Under the pieces are notes generated by a model. The model did not search any database, was not told where the DNA came from, and saw nothing but the letters and a program-made list of their open reading frames with translations. DNA of 17,617 nucleotides, from the NCBI GenBank assembly GCA_029778515.1, contig JAKOQD010000222.1:1-17617 (forward strand). Direction: 5' to 3'. Below, one piece after another: positions 9,081 to 16,068 of the stretch. Origin of the DNA: Actinomycetes bacterium (lineage in GTDB: Bacteria; Actinomycetota; Actinomycetes; Propionibacteriales; Propionibacteriaceae). The position numbers were made by a program, and so were the translations under genes. How positions within the stretch are numbered: position 1 is the first letter of the stretch; every line of letters begins with the position of its first letter.

Positions 9081-10039
9081 GCGGCGGGTTGCGTCCGCTT
9101 TCTGGTCAGCCACCAGAACACCGCGGCGACGACCGCTACCGTGCCTGAGCCCAGCACCCCCATCGGTACGGCGACCAATGGGTTAGCTCCGGCCAGCAGC
9201 ACCGTGAACACGCCGGCGAAGCCATTGATGGCGCCGTGCAGCACTGCCGGGGCCAGCAGCGAGCCTGTGACTTCACGGGCGCGCCAGAGCAGGAAGGACG
9301 CCGCCACGCACCAGGCCACCATGAAGAACGGTCCGAGCCGGGTGTACTCGCCGTAGTTGAACCCCATCAGGATCAGTGGGGCGTGCCAAAGGCCCCACAG
9401 CACGCCGGTGATCACGTTCACCCAGAAGGCGCCCAGCGGACGCAGTTCGTCGGCCAGCCAACCGCGCCAGCCGTACTCCTCACCGAAGGCAAACAGACCG
9501 TTGATGGTGAACCCGGCGACGATCGCACCGAGGAAGGCCATGCCGATCAGCCCCCAGAAGGGCGGCACGGATGCGCCCATGGCGGCCACCTGGTCGGCGT
9601 TCATACCGGGGACGAGCGTGAGGGTGTTGGCCACGAGGTCTTCGTGGGTGAACAGCATGGTTCCGGCAGCGTCGAAGCCGATCAGGTTGCCGACCACCCA
9701 GCTCACGCCCACCATGCCCAACAGCAGCGCGGGGATCACCGTGAGCGCGACTCCGATGAGCTTCGGTAGCTTGCGCCAGAAGCCCTGGAAGGTGGTTCGG
9801 ATTAGGGCCGGTCGGTGATCCAACCGTCCGACGATCAGCGCCGCGACCAGCGGTGCCGGCATGTAGAGCAGCGCCAGCACCACGGTAAGCACGGTCGGCC
9901 CGGCGGCGCCGGACAGGTTTCGCTGGTTCGCCAGGTAGAGCAGGGCCGCGATCAGGCTCACCCAACCCAGCGCGATCGCGTAGAACAGGGCGACCCGGCC
10001 CCAACGGACGCGTGTCTTCACCGGCGGCTCGTAACTCAC
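9077..10039 (-). CDS. CPBP-family intramembrane metalloprotease (Abi/CAAX-like)
   Basis: This is a 320-aa polytopic membrane protein with about eight hydrophobic segments. The CPBP (CAAX protease and bacteriocin-processing) motifs are present in order: EEYGWRGWL (Glu187, Glu188, Arg192), GVLWGLWHAPL (His219) and LAPAVLHGAING (His268). These form the expected metal site in the membrane. The substrate is unknown; relatives process lipidated or peptide substrates or give immunity to bacteriocins. The start is GTG at 10039. No usable ribosome binding site precedes it, but TACGGT ends seven bases upstream, fitting a leaderless transcript. Its TGA overlaps the helicase ATG by 4 bp, so the two are likely translated together. 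The pairing is unusual. Confidence 0.9.
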   Translation of the reverse strand: MSYEPPVKTRVRWGRVALFYAIALGWVSLIAALLYLANQRNLSGAAGPTVLTVVLALLYMPAPLVAALIVGRLDHRPALIRTTFQGFWRKLPKLIGVALTVIPALLLGMVGVSWVVGNLIGFDAAGTMLFTHEDLVANTLTLVPGMNADQVAAMGASVPPFWGLIGMAFLGAIVAGFTINGLFAFGEEYGWRGWLADELRPLGAFWVNVITGVLWGLWHAPLILMGFNYGEYTRLGPFFMVAWCVAASFLLWRAREVTGSLLAPAVLHGAINGFAGVFTVLLAGANPLVAVPMGVLGSGTVAVVAAVFWWLTRKRTQPAA

Positions 10040-10082
10040 GCCTCACACCGTAGCCGCTGGCTCGGACAGTGCGCGCGTCGCG

Positions 10083-10120
10083 GTCTCGACAGGCTCACGG
10101 CCCTTCGTCAGGCTCAGTGG
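10083..10120. repeat. Tandem pair of short TCG-CAGGCTCA repeats at the nagA 3' end
   Basis: Two successive units, TCTCGACAGGCTCACGG (10084-10100) and CTTCGTCAGGCTCAGTGG (10103-10120), share TCG(A/T)CAGGCTCA. Similar CTTCGACAGGCTCAGG sequences are frequent intergenic repeats in high-GC actinobacteria from general knowledge. The second unit contains the nagA stop codon (10116-10114), so the last codons of nagA come from the repeat. It is bounded by GGCC on both sides and may form a weak hairpin at the transcript end. Confidence 0.5.
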
Positions 10121-11238
10121 CCATCAAGCCAGGCGCCACGGTGCAGCACCCGGGCGGCGGCCAGGGACTCGTCCAGCACCACCAGATCGGCGCGCTTGCC
10201 GGCAACGATCCGGCCGACCTCGGTGAGACCGAGATAGTCCGCCGGCAGCGAGGTGGCCGAGCGGACGGCCTGGGCCAGCGGCACCCCGGCCGCGACGGCG
10301 TTGCGGACCGCGCGGTCAAGAGTGAGCGTCGAGCCGGCGATGGTGTCGGTGCCGGCGATCCGGGCAACACCCTCGCGAACTTCCACCGGCAGCTCGCCCA
10401 GCACATAGTCGCCGTCCGCAGCAGCCGCCGCGGCCATGGCGTCGGTTACCAGCACCACCCGGTCGGGCTCCGTGGCCATCACGAAGGCCACCAGTTCGGG
10501 CCGGACGTGCACTCCGTCCATGATCAGCTCGAGGTAGACCCGCCGGTCCTCCCACAGCGCCAGCACCGGACCGGGCTCGCGATGCCGCAGCGGAGCCATC
10601 GCATTGAACAGATGCGTTGCGCCGGTCGCGCCCGATTCGATCGCCCGCTGACAGGTGTCGTAGTCCGCTTCGGTGTGCCCGATCGCGGCCACCACGCCGT
10701 TGGCGGCCATGAGCCGGATCGACTCGAGCGCCCCCTTCCGTTCGGGCGCGATCGTGACCATCCGAACCGCGCCGCGGCCGACAGCGAGGAGCCGCGCCAC
10801 CACCGCCGGGTCGGGATCGGCCAGCAGCAGCGGCGGATGCGCACCCTTGTACTTGAGCGCCAACCACGGCCCTTCGAGGTGGATGCCGGCCAACTCGCCG
10901 GACTCCACCAACCCCGCAAGACAGGAAACCTGCCGCTCCAGGTCTTCGATGGTGCCGGTGACCAGCGAGGCCACCATCGTGGTCACGCCCAGCCGCCGGT
11001 GGGCGGCCAGCGCCTGCCGCGCCACGTCGGGGTCCTCGGTCACGAACGATGCCCCACCACCGCCGTGGCTGTGCACGTCCACGTAGCCGGGGACGACGAC
11101 GCCGTCCAGCTCCTCGTCCACCACGCCAGGTGCCGGACCGAGGCCGGTGCCAACGATCCGGTCGCCGGCGATCTCGATCCACCCGGACGCGGGCCCGGTC
11201 GAGTCCGGGAACAGGATCCGGTCTGCGTGGAGAAGCAT
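10114..11238 (-). CDS. nagA: N-acetylglucosamine-6-phosphate deacetylase
   Basis: This enzyme removes acetate from GlcNAc-6-phosphate to give glucosamine-6-phosphate, the substrate of NagB next door. The 374-aa cytoplasmic amidohydrolase shows VDVHSHGGGG (His56, His58), HLEGPW (Glu122), GAHPPLLL (132-139), IGHTEADYD (His188), THLFNAM (His209), IMDGVHV (239-245) and LVTDAMAA with the catalytic Asp266. All expected metal and catalytic residues are present. The frame extends upstream to 11376, but the ATG at 11238-11236 gives the family N-terminus and forms a TGATG junction with nagB, so the two are coupled. The terminal residues are encoded inside an intergenic-type repeat. Confidence 0.95.
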   Translation of the reverse strand: MLLHADRILFPDSTGPASGWIEIAGDRIVGTGLGPAPGVVDEELDGVVVPGYVDVHSHGGGGASFVTEDPDVARQALAAHRRLGVTTMVASLVTGTIEDLERQVSCLAGLVESGELAGIHLEGPWLALKYKGAHPPLLLADPDPAVVARLLAVGRGAVRMVTIAPERKGALESIRLMAANGVVAAIGHTEADYDTCQRAIESGATGATHLFNAMAPLRHREPGPVLALWEDRRVYLELIMDGVHVRPELVAFVMATEPDRVVLVTDAMAAAAAADGDYVLGELPVEVREGVARIAGTDTIAGSTLTLDRAVRNAVAAGVPLAQAVRSATSLPADYLGLTEVGRIVAGKRADLVVLDESLAAARVLHRGAWLDGH

Positions 11239-12029
11239 CAGACGTCCAGTCGCTGCCAGTCGGGAAGGTTGGCGTAGGTCTCGCGGTAGTAGTCGGCGAG
11301 CGCCAAGTCGCCCGCGGCGGCTTCGTCCACGACGATCGTGGCGTGCTGGTGCAACTGCAGCACCGAGCCCGGCCACATCGAGGTGATCGGGCCCTCGATC
11401 ACCTGGGCGATCGCGTGGGCCTTGCCCGGACCAGTCGCGACCAGGATCACGTTCCGCGCATCCATGATCGTGCCGAGCCCTTGGGTGAGGCAGTGCTTCG
11501 GCACCTCGTCGATGGAGTTGAAAAACCGCGCGTTGTCCTCACGGGTGAGCCGGGCGAGCGTCTTGATGCGGGTGCGGGACGACAGCGAGGACGTCGGCTC
11601 GTTGAACCCGATGTGGCCGTTGGTACCCACCCCGAGGAACTGGATGTCCACGCCGCCGACTGCGCGGATCGCGTCCTCGTACTCCCGGCAGGCTGCGGCA
11701 AGGTCCTCGGCGAAGCCGTTCGGGACATGGACGCGAGCCGGGTCGAGCCCCATCGGCTCGGTCACCGTCTTGCGAATGATCTCGTGGTAGCTCTCCGGGT
11801 GGCCCGCGGCGATGCCCACGTACTCGTCCAGGGCGAAAGCGGACGCTTCCGAGAGGTCCAGTTCGCCGGAACGAGCCAACTTGGCCAGCTCGGCGAAGGT
11901 TTGCACCGGAGACGAGCCGGTGGCCACGCCGAGCACCACCTTCGGACCGATCGGCGCGGCGATTCGCGCCGCCTTGGCTGCGGCGACCTCGCCGACCCGC
12001 TGGGCGTTGGGACAGATGATTACTTCCAT
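11238..12029 (-). CDS. nagB: Glucosamine-6-phosphate deaminase
   Basis: This enzyme converts glucosamine-6-phosphate to fructose-6-phosphate and ammonia, feeding amino sugars into glycolysis. The 263-aa product has the phosphate-binding GVATGSSP (34-41), FALDEYVG with Asp68 as the expected proton acceptor, GVGTNGHIGFNEP (133-145, with His139 and Glu144), RTRIKTLAR, LTQGLGTIMDA and SVLQLHQHA. Asn137 stands where the E. coli enzyme has the ring-opening Asp141; I believe Asn is common in Gram-positive enzymes, so activity is still expected. The ATG at 12029 has GGAG six bases upstream. It follows the regulator by 52 bp and overlaps nagA by 1 bp, so gntR-nagB-nagA is a likely operon. Confidence 0.95.
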   Translation of the reverse strand: MEVIICPNAQRVGEVAAAKAARIAAPIGPKVVLGVATGSSPVQTFAELAKLARSGELDLSEASAFALDEYVGIAAGHPESYHEIIRKTVTEPMGLDPARVHVPNGFAEDLAAACREYEDAIRAVGGVDIQFLGVGTNGHIGFNEPTSSLSSRTRIKTLARLTREDNARFFNSIDEVPKHCLTQGLGTIMDARNVILVATGPGKAHAIAQVIEGPITSMWPGSVLQLHQHATIVVDEAAAGDLALADYYRETYANLPDWQRLDV

Positions 12030-12081
12030 TTCAACTCCGAAGTGTTCAGTTCGTGACTTGCGCTCGGCCTGGGAGAGCCTG

Positions 12082-12792
12082 CTAATTGCTCAGTTCCATG
12101 TGCACCTCGTAGCGGTCCCCGCGGTAGCGCGAGACCACGTACTCGATTGGTCTGCCGGCGGCGGTGGACGTCCGCCGGAAGACGAGCAGCGCCGTGTCCG
12201 TCCGGGCTGCGAGCAACCGCGCGACTTTGGCGGACGCGTTCTCGCCCCAGAGCGTCTGCTCTGCGTGATCGATCCACAGCCCGTACTGCTGACCGAAGAT
12301 CTCGTACAACGACCCGTCGCCGACGTCTTGGCGATCGAGGTCGAGAAACAGTCCGGCCGGATACCAGCCGTCCTCGTGGGCGAGCGGCTCACCGTCGGCG
12401 AACCGAATTCGAATCACCCGCCAAGCATCAGCTCCAGTTTCGAGGTGGAGCGCGCGAGCAACCTCAACCGGCGCTGCCGCTCTAGTCATCGAAACCAGGC
12501 GCGTGGACGGGACGCGTCCACGCCTGCGCATGTCCTGGCTGAACGAAGCCAGATGCAGTCGGGTCTCCAGCCGGGGCCGGACGGCGAACGTGCCCAGACC
12601 GTGGGTGCGCTGCAGCAGTCCGTCCGCGACCAACCCGTCGATGGCCTTGCGGACGGTGGCGCGGGAAACGCCGTAGGTTGCCATCAGTTCGCGCTCGGAC
12701 GGGATCGCCTTGCCCGGCACGACCATGCCGATCAGCAGTTCACGCAGTTGCCGGTGCTTGGGTTGCGGCCCTGACGCGATTGCGTCCGCCAT
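12082..12792 (-). CDS. dasR: GntR/HutC-family amino-sugar regulator (DasR/NagR type)
   Basis: This 236-aa regulator has a winged helix-turn-helix (about residues 10-72, SERELMATYGVSRATVRKA) and a C-terminal UTRA ligand domain (about 78-230). The linker segment SFSQDMRRRGRVPSTRL is typical of the HutC/DasR branch. It lies directly upstream of nagB and nagA, and a DasR-type palindrome sits just before it, so it probably represses this operon and itself until an amino-sugar phosphate binds. Which sugar phosphate is the effector cannot be read from sequence. The ATG at 12792 has AGGAGG four bases upstream (12797-12802). Whether it is a global DasR orthologue or a local NagR is uncertain, so the symbol is tentative. 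Confidence 0.85.
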   Translation of the reverse strand: MADAIASGPQPKHRQLRELLIGMVVPGKAIPSERELMATYGVSRATVRKAIDGLVADGLLQRTHGLGTFAVRPRLETRLHLASFSQDMRRRGRVPSTRLVSMTRAAAPVEVARALHLETGADAWRVIRIRFADGEPLAHEDGWYPAGLFLDLDRQDVGDGSLYEIFGQQYGLWIDHAEQTLWGENASAKVARLLAARTDTALLVFRRTSTAAGRPIEYVVSRYRGDRYEVHMELSN

Positions 12793-12809
12793 GGCGCCTC
12801 CTGGTCCGT

Positions 12810-12825
12810 ACTGGTACGTACCACT
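12810..12825. promoter_or_regulatory. DasR-type operator (dre-like palindrome)
   Basis: The 16-mer ACTGGTACGTACCACT has a perfect 12-bp palindromic core, TGGTACGTACCA. It matches the known DasR-responsive element pattern A(C/G)TGGTCTAGACCA(C/G)T except in the central four bases. It lies 18-33 bases upstream of the gntR start and overlaps the probable -10 box by three bases, placing it over the expected transcription start. Repression by blocking RNA polymerase, with autoregulation of gntR-nagB-nagA, is the natural reading. Confidence 0.8.
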
Positions 12826-12828
12826 CTA
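12823..12828 (-). promoter_or_regulatory. Possible -10 element of the gntR-nagB-nagA promoter
   Basis: On the minus strand this reads TAGAGT, a TANNNT -10 box, 30 bases before the gntR ATG and overlapping the dre-like site. The region 17-18 bases upstream (TTACTTG) is only a weak -35 candidate. It lies in the 81-bp gap after the ABC permease gene. Confidence 0.4.
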
Positions 12829-12873
12829 GGCCAAAGGCTGCGTGGCAAGTAATCGGGCCAACGCCGATCGTCC

Positions 12874-14592
12874 TCAGCGACTCGGACGCGGAATTTTCTG
12901 CTTCTCCAGCTGCTTCTCGGCCTTGGCTGCGGCGAGCGCCTTCTGCTGGGCTTCCTGCTCGGCCTTCATCTCCTCCATGTTGAAACTGCCACGCAGCGCC
13001 ACGAAGACCACCGCGGCGATCGCAAGGGACCAGTAGGCGGGTGCCTGCAGGATCAGCGGGGCCGTGATCAGTGCGACCATGTCGAAGCCGCGGAACAGGT
13101 TGAAGATCAGGGTCGGCGGCATGGCGCCGGACTCGGTCGCCATCATCGGCGTGCCGAAGTCGACCTTCTTCGCCGTCACCCAGCGGACCGCGCCGAGCAG
13201 ACCGGCGACCGCGGTAACCAGAGCAGCAATGAAGCCGTCACCGATGCTGCGGTCGACCCCGGTCTGGGCGATCCCGATGAACGCAGGAGTCGCCAGGACT
13301 CCCCAGACGAGGGCGAGTGCCGCCGGCACCACCATTGCGGCCATCCGCAACTGAGTGGTCTTGAACGGGAAGGACCGGGCCAGTCCACCCGTCCGTGTGA
13401 TCACCCGCAGGCTGCCCAGGAAGGGCACCAGGCCGGCCACGAGCGCAAGACCGCTGATCATCGGGTTCAGCTGGCTCATGCGCAGCGCGTCCGCCGCGTA
13501 CGGCACGAACAGGCTCACCGCCAGGCCGACGAACGCCCCGGGCGAGCGCTTCAGCCGCTCGACGTCGCGCCAGATCAGGGCCGAAAGGCCCAACCCGCGT
13601 CCCCGGGTCGGCTTGACATGGCCCTTCTCGGCCATGCGCCGCTCCACCAGGATGTCGCGGATCAGTCCGAAGTCGAGAGCGAACATCGCACCCTGCATGC
13701 CACTGACCAGCGAACCACCCGACAACAGCCGCGCCCGCCGGATCTGCTCCAGCCGGGACGTGGCCAGGCCGAGCAGCACCACCAGCGCTACCGCGGCCAG
13801 CACCGCTAGGCCAACCATGACCCAGAGCCCCTGGCCGGCGTCGGCAACCACAGCGACCGGCAGCCAGCCGGCACCGACAGCCACTACCACCAGCAGCAGG
13901 GCCAGTGCGCCGGCGGCGAACACGCCCTGCAGCAACTTCACGACCCGGGTGCGCTCGAGCGGCTGCTCGGACGCGGCGAAGGCCACCAATGCGGCACTGC
14001 CAATGCCAGCGGCGAGGCTCCAAGCGAGCACCTGCCACCAGCTCAGCCCGGACAGCGCCGACACCAGCGCGGTGGCCAGGCCGGCCACCAACAGTGCCAC
14101 GATGATCGGCAGCCGCATCCGGGCGCGCAGCAGCCGGCGTCGGCTGATCGGGGCGTCCATCAACCAGAAACCTTCGGCAGCGGAGGCCAACACCGGCCCG
14201 AACATCCGCGAAACCCCTAGTGCGAGGCCGAAACAGGCCAGCACCATCGCGGACGGCAGCAGCAGGCGTCCGGACGCACAGGCTTCGGTGTCGCATCCAG
14301 CCATGCCGGTCTGGGCCTTCAACACAGCGGACGTGATCATGGCGCCCAGCACGACGATCGTGAAGATCATCACGTAGCCGTCCTGAAGCGCCTGGCCGAT
14401 CGTGCGGGTGGCGCGGCCGTGGCGCCACAGCTTCATCTCCTGGTGCAGCTCGCGCTCATCGACCCGGACGGGCTCGACATCGGCGAGGAAGTAGAACGAG
14501 CGTTCTTCGACCGGCTCCGGCGCACTCGCCTCGACCTCGACGACCGGTTCGGTCGGTGTCGAACGGATCAGCTTGCGGGACTTCTTACTCAT
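12874..14592 (-). CDS. ABC transporter permease, large polytopic membrane protein
   Basis: This 572-aa protein is probably the membrane partner of the ATPase encoded just upstream. A charged cytoplasmic N-terminus (about 1-65, rich in Glu/Pro) precedes around 12 hydrophobic segments (first near 73-92, 110-127 and 161-180). The C-terminus is a charged, Ala/Lys/Glu-rich helix (about 538-572, EEMKAEQEAQQKALAAAKAE) that may form a coiled coil. The loop between the first two segments has two cysteines (Cys100, Cys105) that could form an external disulfide. I recognise no substrate-specific motif; it resembles actinobacterial permease-like proteins of unknown function. The ATG at 14592 overlaps the ATPase stop by 8 bp, so I chose it over the upstream in-frame start at 14640. 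Import versus export is not shown, but no binding-protein gene is nearby, which favours export. Confidence 0.75.
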   Translation of the reverse strand: MSKKSRKLIRSTPTEPVVEVEASAPEPVEERSFYFLADVEPVRVDERELHQEMKLWRHGRATRTIGQALQDGYVMIFTIVVLGAMITSAVLKAQTGMAGCDTEACASGRLLLPSAMVLACFGLALGVSRMFGPVLASAAEGFWLMDAPISRRRLLRARMRLPIIVALLVAGLATALVSALSGLSWWQVLAWSLAAGIGSAALVAFAASEQPLERTRVVKLLQGVFAAGALALLLVVVAVGAGWLPVAVVADAGQGLWVMVGLAVLAAVALVVLLGLATSRLEQIRRARLLSGGSLVSGMQGAMFALDFGLIRDILVERRMAEKGHVKPTRGRGLGLSALIWRDVERLKRSPGAFVGLAVSLFVPYAADALRMSQLNPMISGLALVAGLVPFLGSLRVITRTGGLARSFPFKTTQLRMAAMVVPAALALVWGVLATPAFIGIAQTGVDRSIGDGFIAALVTAVAGLLGAVRWVTAKKVDFGTPMMATESGAMPPTLIFNLFRGFDMVALITAPLILQAPAYWSLAIAAVVFVALRGSFNMEEMKAEQEAQQKALAAAKAEKQLEKQKIPRPSR

Positions 14593-15244
14593 CGGCGAGC
14601 ACCTCGGCGCGGTCGCCAAGCCGGACGACGCGCGTGGCAACCTGTTCCACCAGGCTCGGCTCGTGGCTGGCCATCACGATCGCGAGGCCACGCTGGCGCT
14701 CGGCGACCAGCCGGGCGGCGAGCCAGGCCACGCCCTCGGTATCGAGTCGCTGCTCCGGTTCGTCCAGGATCAGCAGCTTGCGCGGACGGATGAACGCCGT
14801 CGCCAGCGCGAGCCGCCGGCGCTGGCCGGACGAGAGCGTGCCGGGCAGTTGTCCCGACTGCGGCACCAACTGGACCTCGTGCAGGACCTCGTCAACGGCA
14901 CCGTCCGCGTCCGGGATGCCATGGGCGCGCGCGAGCAGGTCGAGGTGTTCCACCACACTCAGGTCTGGGAAGAAATCCAGGTCGTCAATCACCGTGGCCA
15001 CGTCGCGACGGATCTGCGGGTCGGTCTCGCGGACGGGTACCCCGTTGACCTCCACCGTCCCGTCGTCGGCACGATCGGCCCCGATCAGGCACCGCAGCAC
15101 CGTGGACTTGCCGGCGCCATTGCGTCCAGTGAGGGCCACGGCCTCGCCCGCGGCAACCTCGAGGTTGAACCCATCAACGATCACCACTGGCCCGAAGGCC
15201 TTCTTCAAATTGGTGACCTTCAGAACCGGAGTCTTGCGCGCCAT
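14585..15244 (-). CDS. ABC transporter ATP-binding protein
   Basis: This 219-aa ATPase energises the permease encoded downstream. It has Walker [10 protein letters not shown] (40-48), signature LSSGQ (137-141), Walker B LLILDEP (157-163) and the H-loop His194 (MASHEP). The usual Q-loop glutamine is not evident: the aligned segment reads [14 protein letters not shown] (about 83-96) with Asp in its place. The D-loop region reads EPEQRLD. The frame is open to 15583, but the ATG at 15244 gives the normal family N-terminus ([17 protein letters not shown]), with GGGGAG upstream. It is divergent from menG across a 119-bp spacer. Its stop overlaps the permease start, showing a two-gene unit. The substrate is unknown. 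Confidence 0.9.
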   Translation of the reverse strand: MARKTPVLKVTNLKKAFGPVVIVDGFNLEVAAGEAVALTGRNGAGKSTVLRCLIGADRADDGTVEVNGVPVRETDPQIRRDVATVIDDLDFFPDLSVVEHLDLLARAHGIPDADGAVDEVLHEVQLVPQSGQLPGTLSSGQRRRLALATAFIRPRKLLILDEPEQRLDTEGVAWLAARLVAERQRGLAIVMASHEPSLVEQVATRVVRLGDRAEVLADE

Positions 15245-15363
15245 ACGTCGATTCTCCCCTATCCCAGGTCGTGCCCCGACCACCGATGCTTTCCCTCGGG
15301 CGTCCGACTGCCACTTTCGGCGAGGGGTCGGTTGTGTCGGCGCGGCATGGCAGGCTATTCCTC

Positions 15364-16068
15364 GTGCGTGCGACGAACGAGGCCCGAGCGACTCTGGCGA
15401 GAAGACGGGCCGAGGTGTCGGCAATGTTCGATCGGGTGGCGCCGCGCTATGACGTCGTGAACGACATCCTCTCCCTCGGTCAGGATCGGCGCTGGCGAGC
15501 TGAAACCGTGGCTGCGGTCGCCCCGCGTCCCGGTCAGGTGATCCTCGACCTGGCGGCCGGCACCGGTACGTCCAGCCGTCCATTCGCGGACGCGGGTGCG
15601 GTGGTCGTGGCCGCTGATCTCTCCGAAGGCATGCTGGTGGTCGGCAAGGAGCGCCAGCCGGATCTCGCCTTCGTGAACGCGGACGCGCTCGCGCTGCCGT
15701 TCGCGGACGCCGCCTTCGACGCGGTGACGATCAGCTTCGGCCTGCGCAACGTCGAGGACGTGGCCAACGCGTTGGCGGAACTCCGCCGGGTGACCCGCCC
15801 CGGTGGCCGAATTGTCATTTGCGAATTCTCCACACCTACCTGGAAGCCGTTCCGAACGACGTACCGCAACTACCTGCTGCAGGCGCTGCCCAAGATCGCC
15901 GGGATGACCGCGTCCAACCCGGTGGCCTACGAGTATCTTGCCGAATCGATCCTCGCCTGGCCCGATCAGCGCGGGCTGGCCGACCTGATGTTCGACTCCG
16001 GCTGGCGCGGCGTGGGCTGGAAGAACCTGAGCGGAGGCATCGTCGCCCTGCACCGCGCGCACGCCTGA
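15364..16068 (+). CDS. menG: Demethylmenaquinone methyltransferase
   Basis: This SAM-dependent enzyme adds the ring methyl group in the last step of menaquinone synthesis. The 234-aa product has the UbiE/MenG hallmarks: [17 protein letters not shown] (about 26-42), the SAM site [19 protein letters not shown] (about 60-78), [15 protein letters not shown], the EFSTPTW segment and YEYLAESI. The GTG at 15364 is preferred because it gives about 20 residues before the conserved [10 protein letters not shown], as in known MenG proteins. GTG codons at 15271 and 15415 are in-frame alternatives, and none has a clear ribosome binding site. Its TGA overlaps the ATG of the following nuclease gene by one base. 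Absence of other ubiquinone genes and presence of menF and menJ make MenG the right assignment rather than UbiE. Confidence 0.94.
   Translation: MRATNEARATLARRRAEVSAMFDRVAPRYDVVNDILSLGQDRRWRAETVAAVAPRPGQVILDLAAGTGTSSRPFADAGAVVVAADLSEGMLVVGKERQPDLAFVNADALALPFADAAFDAVTISFGLRNVEDVANALAELRRVTRPGGRIVICEFSTPTWKPFRTTYRNYLLQALPKIAGMTASNPVAYEYLAESILAWPDQRGLADLMFDSGWRGVGWKNLSGGIVALHRAHA

Noticed and set aside
11605..11645. Asn137 in NagB in place of the E. coli ring-opening Asp as a sign of inactivity
   Set aside because: I believe Asn at this position is common in Gram-positive NagB enzymes and all other active-site residues are intact; an alignment would settle it.
13355..14377. A 340-codon open frame on the plus strand
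   Set aside because: It is antisense to the ABC permease; Ser/Ala/Thr/Arg/Pro-rich shadow translation without domains.
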